Shown: piece after piece, positions 25,636 through 34,473 of the stretch
Layout: every line of letters begins with the position of its first letter
Position numbering within the stretch: the first letter of the stretch is position 1
Source: JACKFB01 sp041389525
GTDB taxonomy: Bacteria; Myxococcota_A; UBA9042; PHBI01; JACKFB01
Length of the DNA stretch: 64,000 nt
Direction of reading: 5' to 3'
Assembly: GCA_041389525.1 (NCBI GenBank)
Contig: JAWKRR010000038.1
Span: 1 to 64,000, forward strand
Made by a program: the position numbers and the translations under genes
The notes under the pieces: generated by a model
What the model was told of the DNA's origin: nothing
What the model saw: only the letters and a program-made list of their open reading frames with translations
Database searches by the model: none

Positions 25636-28600
25636 TCACTTCGGCGGCATCAGGCTCTCGAGGTAGGCGCCGGCGCTGGAACTCTGGGGCAGGATGTCGC
25701 AGAGGGTGCCCTGGCCGGAGACGACGGTCTGGCCTTTGGCGATGCTCCAGGCGCCGCCCTGCTTGACCCGCACGGTGTCGTAGCCGCGCATGGCCGCCAG
25801 GGTGGGCGGCAGCACGATCTGGAGGTCCCAGTCGCTGGGGCCGGTCATCGCCGGGTGGGTGATGTCGACCTCGAGGTGGTGGGCCACCAGCGGCGCGCCT
25901 TGGGTGAGGCCGAGCTGAGGGATGTTGGCGAGGATCTCGACGACGACGCTGGAAGCGAAGGGCACGAGCTCGAAATCGAGGGCGAACCCGTCGTCGGCCC
26001 GGGTGAAGGTCTCGGTCGACCAGACGCGCAGCGAGCCGGCGGTGCACTTGCGGGTCTCGATGCGCTGCATGCGCTCGAGGATGTCGCGTGGGATGGGCCA
26101 ATCGAGGATGGCGCCGGTGACCAGGATGGGGTTGTCGAGGGTGCGCGCCTGCTTGAGGATGATGCGCGGGCCGGGGATCGAGCCCTGGGCGAGCTCAGGC
26201 CAGCCCGCGGCCATGCGCTTCAGCTCGAGATCCAGGATCAGCGTGCTGCGCTGCTGAGGGGCCGGGAGCGCCGTGTTCTTCTGGTCCAGCCAGGCGTCGG
26301 ACACGGTGTTGAGGGTGTCGAGCAGGCTGTAGAGCTCGGCGTCGGTGAGGATCCAGGTGCCGTCTGGGACCTCGGTGGAGCTCTGGGCGCGGGTGATGGT
26401 CGCCGGGGCGCTGCCGTAGCGCTCGACCACGTCGACCTCGGGGAGGGCGGGGTTTCCGGGCTCGGGGTTGGTGACGCTCAGGGCGCCGTCCTGCACGTTG
26501 ATGACCATGCGGACGCGGTCGCCGCCGCTCTCGTTGCGCGCGATGAAGACGGTGATGACGCCGTTGGCGAGCTCGTCGGGGTCGTCGAAGCGCGGGTGGA
26601 CGGCCAGCGCCATGTTGCCCGAGAGGTGGGCGATGCCGGCGGCGCGGCGCTCTTCGAAGGCCTCGAAGGTCCAGTAGCTGGCCCACGTTTTGAGGATGGC
26701 GTAGCTGAGCGTCTTCTTCTTGTCGCCCTTGTCGGGCTGCAGCGAGGGGTCGAAGAAGCCCGTGTTGGAGTCGTAGAGGCCGGCGCCGTTGAAGCCCTCG
26801 ATGTCTTCGGCCGTGGACGAGGACCTAAAGCGCAGGCCCTGGAGCGGCGAGAAGTGAGCGTAGTGCTGGCTGAGCGCGCTCGTGTAGGTCTGAAGCGTCG
26901 CCGGGGCCAGGGGCAGGTCGCGGATCATCTCCTTGACGCCGCCCTTCGACACGATGCCGCCGAGGAAGGTCTGGGGGCCGTTCTGCGCCATGAAGCCGGC
27001 CAGCCAGGTCAGGGCTGGCGCGTCCTTGGCGTGCGCGGCCTCGAACTCGTCGTAGCCCTCCAGCAGCAGGAAGCGCGTGCGCTCAGAGCTGTCGAAGCTG
27101 GCGTTGACGAGCAGCGCCTCGAGGGTGTCCCGTATCGGCGCGATATGCTCGTAGTAGCCCCGGATCGACAAGGCGATCGGCACATCCGGCAGCAGGACCT
27201 GCGCGAAGTCCATCAGCCCCATCAACCCGGCCGCCTTGCCGCCGATGAGCGGCACGGCGTCGGCGAGGCCGGCGAGGCCCTCGGTCAGCTCGACGACGTA
27301 GGGTGCGTTCGCGATGTCGATCTGCGTGATGGTGACGTTGGAATTGACGCCCAGCAGCGACTTGTACTTGTCGTACTGGGTCTGGGTGATCTCCTTCCAG
27401 CGGACCTGGCCAGCCTTGACCTCGACGATGACCGGCTTGAGGAAATCGGCCCACGACTCGATGGCCGGGTCCTCGAGCACACCGGCCACGTAGGCGTTCG
27501 GCGTGCCGCGGCTCTTGGCCAGCAGGTTCAGGTGGGCCAGGGGCGTCTGGGGGACCGCGGTGACGATGCCGGCGACCGGCGGCAGGAAATCCGGGACCTC
27601 GGCGAGCACCACGATGTGCTCGGGGCCCATGGATGACGCGCCGGCGCCCCCGGCCGGGACCCGCTTGACCTTGCCGGCGGCGATTCCGTCGTTGTAGCCG
27701 ACGACCTCGCCCTCCACGACCAGGTCCGAGTAGCGGACGATGCGGTCCTTGTAGGGGCCGTTGCCGGCCTCGATGGCGGACCCGAGCGTGTCCTGCGGGA
27801 TCGAGCGCACCAGCCAGCGGAGGTTCGAGCCGATCTCGGGCGGTAGCGCCGCGTCGAGGCGCTCGAAGAACTTCACGATCATCGCCTCGGTGACTTTGTC
27901 GTCGCTGAACTCCAGCTCGAAGAGCCAGAGCGCTTCCGGCAGCACCCGCTTGGGGTTTGCGGGGTAGTGGAGGATGGAGCCGAGGCCGAAGAAGCGCGGC
28001 TCTTTCCACAGCCCGAGATCGTAGAACTTCGGCGAGTACAGGCGCCCGCCGCCGAGGAACTTGAGGTCGAGGGGCAGGTTCGACTGGCCAGCGAACGCCG
28101 CGTAGATCTCGGCGATGGACTCGAAGTCGTAGCCCTCGACCGGCTGCACATCGAGGCCGGCGATGGGCAGGCCGGAGAGGAGCCGGAACCAGTACCACTC
28201 GTCGTGGAGCTCGTAGAACGTCGAGTCGAGGAAGTAGGGGAGGCCGCCGACCTCGCTGCTGAAGTCGGTGAGGATGAACTTGCCTTGGACTGGCTCGACT
28301 CCGAGGCTGCTGAACGCGAAGAACTCGGCGGCGGAGGCGAACGCGTTGACGGTGTGGTCGGGGCCGGCGACCACGACGACGTCGGGTCCCGCGTCGGCGT
28401 CGGCGTCTCCGAGGGTGTCGGCATCGCTGGCGCCATCGGCGTCGGTGACGGAGTCGGTCGAGGTGTCGGCGTCCAGCGGCGCGTCGGCGTCCAGCGCTGC
28501 GTCGGCGTCGCCGGAGGTCTCGGCGTCGGCGACCGCGTCGGCGTCCGCGAGCACATCGGCGTCTCCCGCGCTGTCGGCGTCGGCGACCGCGTCGGCGTCC

Positions 28601-28767
28601 GCGAGCACATCGGTGTCTCCCGCGCTGTCGGCGTCCGCGTCCAGCGAGACCTCGGCCGCGCCGTCGGCGTCGACGAAGACCTCGGCGTCGCCCGATGAGC
28701 CGCCGTCGCCACCGCAGGCGCTGAAGGCGGCGCACAACAACAAGACCGACCAACGCCGCGCCGACAT
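25636..28767 (-). CDS. Exported PEP-synthase/dikinase-like lipoprotein
   Basis: The ATG at 28767 has GGGAGG 8 nt upstream and gives a lipoprotein signal ending AFSAC; total 1,043 residues. An Asp/Ala-rich linker (about residues 25-105) contains 18-residue repeats. The next ~300 residues are of unknown type. A mobile phosphohistidine-type segment follows with H412 in TPLAHLNLLAKSRGTPNA. Then comes a pyruvate-phosphate-dikinase ATP-grasp-like domain, with PLIGGKAAGLMGLM (~503) and LRFRSSSTAEDIEGFNGAGL (~650). The phosphohistidine part precedes the ATP domain, as in glucan water dikinases and opposite to PEP synthase. An exported ATP-dependent dikinase is puzzling, because the periplasm lacks ATP. 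Similar proteins are usually called PEP/pyruvate-binding domain proteins. Substrate unknown. Confidence 0.8.
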   Translation of the reverse strand: MSARRWSVLLLCAAFSACGGDGGSSGDAEVFVDADGAAEVSLDADADSAGDTDVLADADAVADADSAGDADVLADADAVADAETSGDADAALDADAPLDADTSTDSVTDADGASDADTLGDADADAGPDVVVVAGPDHTVNAFASAAEFFAFSSLGVEPVQGKFILTDFSSEVGGLPYFLDSTFYELHDEWYWFRLLSGLPIAGLDVQPVEGYDFESIAEIYAAFAGQSNLPLDLKFLGGGRLYSPKFYDLGLWKEPRFFGLGSILHYPANPKRVLPEALWLFELEFSDDKVTEAMIVKFFERLDAALPPEIGSNLRWLVRSIPQDTLGSAIEAGNGPYKDRIVRYSDLVVEGEVVGYNDGIAAGKVKRVPAGGAGASSMGPEHIVVLAEVPDFLPPVAGIVTAVPQTPLAHLNLLAKSRGTPNAYVAGVLEDPAIESWADFLKPVIVEVKAGQVRWKEITQTQYDKYKSLLGVNSNVTITQIDIANAPYVVELTEGLAGLADAVPLIGGKAAGLMGLMDFAQVLLPDVPIALSIRGYYEHIAPIRDTLEALLVNASFDSSERTRFLLLEGYDEFEAAHAKDAPALTWLAGFMAQNGPQTFLGGIVSKGGVKEMIRDLPLAPATLQTYTSALSQHYAHFSPLQGLRFRSSSTAEDIEGFNGAGLYDSNTGFFDPSLQPDKGDKKKTLSYAILKTWASYWTFEAFEERRAAGIAHLSGNMALAVHPRFDDPDELANGVITVFIARNESGGDRVRMVINVQDGALSVTNPEPGNPALPEVDVVERYGSAPATITRAQSSTEVPDGTWILTDAELYSLLDTLNTVSDAWLDQKNTALPAPQQRSTLILDLELKRMAAGWPELAQGSIPGPRIILKQARTLDNPILVTGAILDWPIPRDILERMQRIETRKCTAGSLRVWSTETFTRADDGFALDFELVPFASSVVVEILANIPQLGLTQGAPLVAHHLEVDITHPAMTGPSDWDLQIVLPPTLAAMRGYDTVRVKQGGAWSIAKGQTVVSGQGTLCDILPQSSSAGAYLESLMPPK
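28519..28640 (-). repeat. 54-bp tandem repeat coding an Asp/Ala-rich linker
   Basis: Two near-identical 54-bp units (anchor GCACATCGG at 28551 and again 54 bp later) encode 18-residue VADADSAGDADVLADADA units. Shorter related GCGTCGGCG pieces continue on both sides. This makes the flexible linker behind the lipobox of the dikinase-like protein. Confidence 0.7.
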
Positions 28768-28873
28768 CTCCAAACCTCCCGTGCTCATTAGCCCCAAGAC
28801 TAACCGAGCGGGGCGAGCCGACTCAATCGCGCGTCCTGGGCGCGGCCCGCTGCGGGAGGCGCAGGGCGAGGCC

Positions 28874-29404
28874 TCAGGGGCAGCCGCCCGGCTGCTCGGC
28901 GCCGCTGGCGATCCAGTCGATGACGAGCTGCCGCTGGGCATCGGTGTAGGTGGTCCCGCCGAGCGGCATCTTCTTACCGAAGCTAGGCTTGGTCTGGAAC
29001 TTGTCGATGATCGTCCCTTCGCCCGGCGCGCAGGGCACCACGGCGGCTCCGTGCTTGCCCCCGAGGATCAGCGCCTCGGGCGTCGCCACCGAGAGCCCGC
29101 CGGCCTTGGCGTTCCCGTGGCAGAACGAGGCCGAGCACCCGGTCTGCTTGAAGAGCGGCTTGATGTGGCCTTCCCAGGTGATCGTGGGCTCGGCGTCGGG
29201 CCCCGCGTCTGGGACGCTGATGGTGTCGGGCAGGACGACGTCGGCGGTCACGTCGACGCGCACGTCCGCGGTCGCGTCGGGTTCAGCGACGACCTGCGCC
29301 TGCTGCAGGAACTCGTCTCCCAGCTCGGTGCAGCCGCCGAGGCAGGGCAGAGCCAGGAGCAAAACGAGCGCGGTCGAAACCACCGGAGCATGGCGACGCT
29401 TCAT
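28874..29404 (-). CDS. Cytochrome-like lipoprotein with an atypical C-x4-CH motif
   Basis: The ATG at 29404 gives MKRRHAPVVSTALVLL and a lipobox LGGC (C25). An Asp/Val-rich linker follows (DVRVDVTADVVLPD). The folded part has HIKPLFKQTGC, then CSASFCHG, and later KKMPLGG with TDAQRQLVIDWIASGA. That layout matches small cytochrome c-like domains of planctomycete and myxobacterial proteins, but the heme motif is C90-x4-C95-H96, not CxxCH. Heme attachment is therefore uncertain. The 176-residue protein lies 106 bp upstream of the dikinase-like gene on the same strand and is divergent from the PAD-like gene. Confidence 0.7.
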   Translation of the reverse strand: MKRRHAPVVSTALVLLLALPCLGGCTELGDEFLQQAQVVAEPDATADVRVDVTADVVLPDTISVPDAGPDAEPTITWEGHIKPLFKQTGCSASFCHGNAKAGGLSVATPEALILGGKHGAAVVPCAPGEGTIIDKFQTKPSFGKKMPLGGTTYTDAQRQLVIDWIASGAEQPGGCP

Positions 29405-29610
29405 AGGAGCAAACCGTAGTCGCGCGCGGCCTTCATCGCAATCCATTCCCACCCCGCCCACGCGCCGAACCCGTCGGCGCGGCGTCCGAGAACCAGCCGT
29501 GACCTTGACCCTGCGTGCGTCCGGCCCCTATTTTCCCGCGGTCGCGCGTTCACTTCGCCGGGGCACCGCCCCGCCGCCGCGGCCCCGAACTCGACGAACT
29601 GGAGCCCTCG

Positions 29611-32600
29611 ATGCGGCGTCTACTTGCGGTGCTTGCCGTACTCAATTTCACCGCGGCGGGCTGCGACGCCACGCTCCCGGAGCAGGACGAGGCCCCCGCG
29701 GTCGCGCCAGCGCTGGAAGATCGCTCGACGATCCCCCAGTACTTCACCGCGCCCGACGGCACCAAGCGCGTCCGCCGCATCCCCGGGGTCGTCGAGTACA
29801 TCCACTACCCCGACGACGTCATGCTGCCCGCACACCGCACGGCGGCGGAGTACCTCGTCCAGAAGGGCGACGTTTACGACGACCAGCGGTACGCGACCCC
29901 AGAGCGCCACGCCATCACCATCCCGCCGGTCAAGACCGTGCGCCCGATGGTCGAGTGGGAGCCGATGCAGGCCATCATGATGGGCGTGCCGTCCTACGTG
30001 CTGTCGGCCGGCTCGTCCAACACCCTGCACACGGTCGTCCAGATCGCGAAGAACTCAGCGACCGTCGCCGAGGTCTGGTTCGTCGTCCCCAGCACCGCGA
30101 CCAAGAACGCCCTGGAGGGCGCCCTGCTGAGCGCGGGCATGAGCCAGCAGCTCATCACCAGCCAAGTCCGCTACATGATTCAGGATATCGACAGCATTTG
30201 GTTCATCGACTACGGCCCGCTCCCGGTCCTCGACACGGTCGGCAAGACCTGGTCCTTCGTCGACTTCCGCTACTACCACCAGCGCGCGCTCGACGACGGC
30301 ATGCCCTCGTGGATCGGGCGGAATCTCACCAGCATCGGCGTCCCGTCGAACGCCAACACCTACCGCATGCCCGTCGACATCGAGGGCGGCACCTTCCAGG
30401 CGACCAGCGACGGCATCTGCTTCACCGGCACGCGCGCGCTGACCCACACCGACTGCGCCGCCGGCGGCTGCACGTCGAACCTGGAGTTCTTGACGCTGTC
30501 GCAGGTCCAGCAAACGGGCGAGGCGCAGCTGCTGCGCTCGACGTGGGGCCAGTACGCGGGCTGCAAAGACCTCATCACCATGTACAGCATCACCGACGAC
30601 GGCACCGGGCACATCGACATGTTCCTGAAGGTGCTGGACGACGAGACCGTGCTGATGGCGGACTACCGAGCGCCGTTTGCGAACACCGCGCAGCAGACGA
30701 ACGCGGCGCGCATGGACGCCAACGCGGCCTTCCTCGAGGCCTACGTGAAGCCGGACGGCAAGAAGTTCAAGGTCAAGCGCATCATCATGCCGGGCCATCG
30801 TCAGGGCACGCCGTTCACCTACGCGAACTCGACGCTCATCAACGGGTTGAACCTGTGGCCCGCGTTCACGTTCAGCGACTGGGTCAGCAGCCGGAACATC
30901 GCCGAGGCCGAGTGGGAGGCCGCGCTGCCGGGCTACGAGCACATCTGGATCGACTCCGAGGAGCTGAGCTTCAACTCGGGCGCGATTCACTGCATCACGC
31001 GCACGATCCCCGCCACGGCGTCGGCCAAGTGGATCGCTGACGGCAGCTGCTCCAATGATACGTGCGTCGCGCCGGCGAACGGCTACAGCGGGGACTGCAC
31101 CCCCAACGGCATCTCGAGCTCGGTCTGCTACGGGCCCCAGTGGCTGTGCGGCTGCAACGATTGCAGCAGCACCTGTCCGGGCGCCGGCGGGACCACTGAC
31201 AACTGTGGCAGCGTCACCCTGGTCGGCTGCTGCGACGGCAGCAATCTCAAGTACTGCGAGAACGGCGCGCTGGGGGGGCTGACCTGCACCAACGGCTGCG
31301 GTTGGAACGCGAACTCGAGTTGGTACGACTGCGGCTACACCGGCTCGGACCCGACCGGGAACAACCCGAAGTCTTGCGCGCCGACCTGCACACCTGATTG
31401 CTCAGGAAAAACCTGCGGATCGGACGGCTGCGGCGGAAGCTGCGGCACCTGCGCCAGCGGAAAGGTGTGCAGCGCCAACGTCTGCGTCACCCCGGTCGAT
31501 CCCTGCGATGGGGTGACGTACCAGGGATGCTGCGTCAACAAGACCACGCTGAAGTGGTGCGAGAACTCGGTGGTCAACCAGAACACCTGCGCTGCCGGCA
31601 CTTGCGGTTGGGAGGCGGCCTCCGGGTTCTACAACTGCGACACGAGCGGCGGGGCGGACCCGTCGGGGACCTACCCGCAGGCGTGTGACCCGCCCGTCTG
31701 CACCCCGGCCTGCGCCGGAAAAGCCTGCGGGCCTGACGGGTGCGGCGGCAGCTGCGGGACCTGTTCGCTGTTTACGATGTGCAACGCGTCCTCGCAGTGC
31801 GTGCCGCTCTGCAGCCCGTCCTGCACGGGCAAGACCTGCGGAGACGACGGCTGCGGCGGCAGCTGCGGGACCTGCTCGGCGGGCCAGACCTGCACGGGGA
31901 ACGTCTGCGTCGCCAACTGCGTGCCGGCCTGCACGGGCAAGGCCTGCGGTCCGGACGGGTGCGGCGGCAGCTGCGGGACCTGCGCCGTGGGTCAGACCTG
32001 CACCGCGTCCCAGTGCGTGGAGACCTGTGTGCCGAGCTGCTCGGGCAAGGCCTGCGGCTCGGACGGGTGCGGCGGGAGCTGCGGGACCTGCGCGGCCGGG
32101 AGCTCGTGCAACGCGGCGGGGATCTGCGTGGCGGGCTGCGCGCCGAGCTGCTCGGGCAAGGCCTGCGGCCCCGACGGGTGCGGCGGGAGCTGCGGGACCT
32201 GCGCGGTCGGGAACTCGTGCAACGCGGCGGGGATCTGCGTGGCGGGCTGCGCGCCGAGCTGCTCGGGCAAGCTGTGCGGCGACAACGGGTGCGGCGGGAG
32301 CTGCGGGACCTGCGGGGCCGGGCTGTCATGCACCGCGGCGGGCCAGTGCACCGCGGGCTGCGCGCCGAGCTGCGACGGCATGAGCTGCGGCCCCGACGGG
32401 TGCGGCGGGAGCTGCGGGACCTGCACTGCGGGCGAGACCTGCACGGCGGGCAAGTGTGTGGCGGTCTGCGCGCCCCTGTGCACCGGGATGGAGTGCGGCG
32501 ACGACGGGTGCGGCGGCGCATGCGGCGTCTGCGAGGGCGGCAGCACGTGTAAGGCGGGCAAGTGCGTGGCCGACTGCGCCCCGAAATGCTCGGGCAAGAC

Positions 32601-33366
32601 CTGCGGCGACGACGGGTGCGGCGGTACGTGCGGCGCCTGCGCCACGGGCGAGGTGTGTGACGCGGGCCAGTGCGTCGAGCCGGTCTGCGTGCCGGCGTGC
32701 GAGGGCAAGGCCTGCGGCGGAAACGGGTGCGGCGGCTCGTGCGGGGTGTGCGGCGATGGCCAGTCGTGCACCGCGGGGCAGTGCGTCGCGGTCTCCGGCT
32801 GCGGCGAGATCACGGCCGAGGGGCTGTGCGACGGCACGGTGGTGACGTGGTGTCAGAATGGCGCCCTGAAGTCCTTCGACTGCGACGACCAGGGCCGGAT
32901 CTGCGGCGTCAAAGAGGGCGTCGGCTCGACCTGCCTCGACCCCTGCGTGCCCGTGTGCTCGGGCAAGCAGTGCGGCGGCGATGGCTGCGGCGGCGAGTGC
33001 GGGAGCTGCCCGCCCGGGCAGAGCTGCAACGCCGGGACCTGCGGCGATGGGCCTGGACCCGACGCGACGCCCGACAGCGGCGGCGACACCGCGACGCCCG
33101 ACGCCGCGCCTGACCCAGCCCCTGAGACCGCCCCCGACGCGGGCGGCGACACCGCGAAGCCTGACGTGGACGCCGGGACGCCCGACGCCACCGGCACCGA
33201 CACCGAGGTGAAGACCGGCGAGGTCGACGTGGCCGGGCCGGTGCTCGGCTCGTCCGGACCGTCGGGCTGCGCCGGCGGCGGCGACACCACCGCCGGTTGG
33301 CTGGGTCTGCTGGCGATGCTCGGGCTCGCGCTGGCGGCCCGTCGGCGCCAACGCGCCGCGCTCTAG
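29611..33366 (+). CDS. Peptidylarginine-deiminase-like enzyme with Cys-rich repeats and MYXO-CTERM anchor
   Basis: The ATG at 29611 (CTGGAG upstream) gives 1,251 residues with a lipobox-like TAAGC (C18). Residues ~100-480 match the agmatine deiminase / Porphyromonas-type PAD fold: VEWEPMQAIMMGVP, then MPVDIEGGTF (D256), GHIDMF (H334, D336) and the catalytic cysteine C461 in GAIHCITRTIP. This family converts guanidino groups of arginine or agmatine to ureido groups. After it come three WCEN-type modules and 12 units of C-x3-C-x-GK-x-CG-x-DGCGG-x-CG-x-C. A Pro/Asp/Thr linker and a MYXO-CTERM tail follow (SGPSGCAGGGDTTAGW, hydrophobic helix, RRRQR). The enzyme would be displayed at the cell surface. 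Both a lipobox and a MYXO-CTERM tail in one protein is odd. Confidence 0.85.
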   Translation: MRRLLAVLAVLNFTAAGCDATLPEQDEAPAVAPALEDRSTIPQYFTAPDGTKRVRRIPGVVEYIHYPDDVMLPAHRTAAEYLVQKGDVYDDQRYATPERHAITIPPVKTVRPMVEWEPMQAIMMGVPSYVLSAGSSNTLHTVVQIAKNSATVAEVWFVVPSTATKNALEGALLSAGMSQQLITSQVRYMIQDIDSIWFIDYGPLPVLDTVGKTWSFVDFRYYHQRALDDGMPSWIGRNLTSIGVPSNANTYRMPVDIEGGTFQATSDGICFTGTRALTHTDCAAGGCTSNLEFLTLSQVQQTGEAQLLRSTWGQYAGCKDLITMYSITDDGTGHIDMFLKVLDDETVLMADYRAPFANTAQQTNAARMDANAAFLEAYVKPDGKKFKVKRIIMPGHRQGTPFTYANSTLINGLNLWPAFTFSDWVSSRNIAEAEWEAALPGYEHIWIDSEELSFNSGAIHCITRTIPATASAKWIADGSCSNDTCVAPANGYSGDCTPNGISSSVCYGPQWLCGCNDCSSTCPGAGGTTDNCGSVTLVGCCDGSNLKYCENGALGGLTCTNGCGWNANSSWYDCGYTGSDPTGNNPKSCAPTCTPDCSGKTCGSDGCGGSCGTCASGKVCSANVCVTPVDPCDGVTYQGCCVNKTTLKWCENSVVNQNTCAAGTCGWEAASGFYNCDTSGGADPSGTYPQACDPPVCTPACAGKACGPDGCGGSCGTCSLFTMCNASSQCVPLCSPSCTGKTCGDDGCGGSCGTCSAGQTCTGNVCVANCVPACTGKACGPDGCGGSCGTCAVGQTCTASQCVETCVPSCSGKACGSDGCGGSCGTCAAGSSCNAAGICVAGCAPSCSGKACGPDGCGGSCGTCAVGNSCNAAGICVAGCAPSCSGKLCGDNGCGGSCGTCGAGLSCTAAGQCTAGCAPSCDGMSCGPDGCGGSCGTCTAGETCTAGKCVAVCAPLCTGMECGDDGCGGACGVCEGGSTCKAGKCVADCAPKCSGKTCGDDGCGGTCGACATGEVCDAGQCVEPVCVPACEGKACGGNGCGGSCGVCGDGQSCTAGQCVAVSGCGEITAEGLCDGTVVTWCQNGALKSFDCDDQGRICGVKEGVGSTCLDPCVPVCSGKQCGGDGCGGECGSCPPGQSCNAGTCGDGPGPDATPDSGGDTATPDAAPDPAPETAPDAGGDTAKPDVDAGTPDATGTDTEVKTGEVDVAGPVLGSSGPSGCAGGGDTTAGWLGLLAMLGLALAARRRQRAAL
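31387..33045 (+). repeat. Array of 12 Cys-rich repeats in the PAD-like gene
   Basis: Units of about 38 residues (around 114 bp) follow C-x-P-x-C-x-G-x2-CGxDGCGGxCGxC-x5-8-C-x3-5-C. Units around 32030-32400 are nearly identical in DNA, which suggests recent duplication. Unit 1 is separated from unit 2, and unit 11 from unit 12, by another module with a GCC...WCEN pattern. Confidence 0.85.
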
Positions 33367-33402
33367 GCGTCGCTGGCGGCGGACCCACCGCCGCGCGCCG
33401 AC

Positions 33403-34473
33403 CTACTTACAGCGGAAGCCGACCATGGGCGACGTCTCGCTGCCGTTTAGGCCCTGAGTGTCGCCGAACGAGATCAGCAGGCCGCCCGGGCCGAAGCCCA
33501 GCGCCTCTTGATTGGCCGCGCCGGTCAGCGGCATCGACAGGACCTCGGCCGTCGCGAGGTCGTCGTAGCCGCGCACTTCCCACAGCGCGCTCAACGCGAA
33601 GAGGTTTCCGGCCACCACAAGGCGGTGCGGCGCCTCCAGCTCGTAGTCGCAGCCGGACAGCTGCTCGGCCTCGCCCACCGCGAGCCGCTGGCTGGGGTCG
33701 AGCCGGTAGCCATCGTCGGTCGACACCACGCACACCAGCTCGCCCCGCGCTTTCGACACGGCGAACCCGACGCAGGCCGCGTCGGGGCCAGGTGCCGGGT
33801 GGAGGCAGAACCCCTCGAAATTTGCTGCGCAATTGCCACCCTGCGGGTCGCACAGGTAGTCCGCGTCGTCGGTCACCGCGGTGGCAAACTGCGCGAGGAC
33901 CAGCCCGGTCGCGTCCGCCGTCCACTCGCGGATGTACCCTGAGGACACAAGCCCCACGACGCGCCCGAGCGGTGAGAGGGCCAACCCCTCGACGTCGTCG
34001 CCAGCCGCCGCGTCCAGCGGGAACTCCACCGGCAGCGTGAGGTAGGCCACCGGGTCCAGCAGCGCGCCCGCGCCCTTGTTCCCCGAGTCGGCGATGACCA
34101 GCCAGCCCCGCCCAAGCGCGTTGTCGATCCAGACCGCGCCGCTGGCCTCGGGCAGCTCCAGCCGCTTGACCTCGCCGAGCGCCTCGGGCACGCAGACCAG
34201 CGGCCCGCCGCCGTCCGGCCCCGCGTCGACCTCGGGCGTCCCGTCGACCTCGGGCGCGACCTCAAGGCCGTCGCTCGCGTCTGCTTCGCCGACGTCGGCG
34301 CTGTCCGCGGGCCCCGGATCTGCCGGCAGATCCCCCGACGGCGCGTCGACCAGCCCGCTGTCCACGGGCAGATCCGCGCGTAGGTCCGACCCGCTACCCC
34401 CGGACGCGCAAGCGCCCAGGAGGGCGAGGCTCAGCGCGACGGGCAGCGCTCTAGCCGCGGATGCGGACGCCAC
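33403..34473 (-). CDS. Lipoprotein with Asp-rich linker and possible beta-propeller, function unknown
   Basis: The GTG at 34473 overlaps the end of the upstream DUF4920 gene by 23 bp. The 356-residue protein has a lipobox LLGAC, then a long Asp/Pro/Ala linker (DLPVDSGLVDAPSGDLPADP). A folded part follows with repeated strand signatures: AVWIDNALGRGWLVIADSGN, DDVEGLALSP, ANFEGFCLHP and NQEALGFGPGGLLISFGD. These look like blades of a phytase-like or SdiA-regulated-like propeller, but this is inference. Several cysteines may form disulfides. It converges with the PAD-like gene, with only 36 bp between the stops. Confidence 0.6.
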   Translation of the reverse strand: MASASAARALPVALSLALLGACASGGSGSDLRADLPVDSGLVDAPSGDLPADPGPADSADVGEADASDGLEVAPEVDGTPEVDAGPDGGGPLVCVPEALGEVKRLELPEASGAVWIDNALGRGWLVIADSGNKGAGALLDPVAYLTLPVEFPLDAAAGDDVEGLALSPLGRVVGLVSSGYIREWTADATGLVLAQFATAVTDDADYLCDPQGGNCAANFEGFCLHPAPGPDAACVGFAVSKARGELVCVVSTDDGYRLDPSQRLAVGEAEQLSGCDYELEAPHRLVVAGNLFALSALWEVRGYDDLATAEVLSMPLTGAANQEALGFGPGGLLISFGDTQGLNGSETSPMVGFRCK

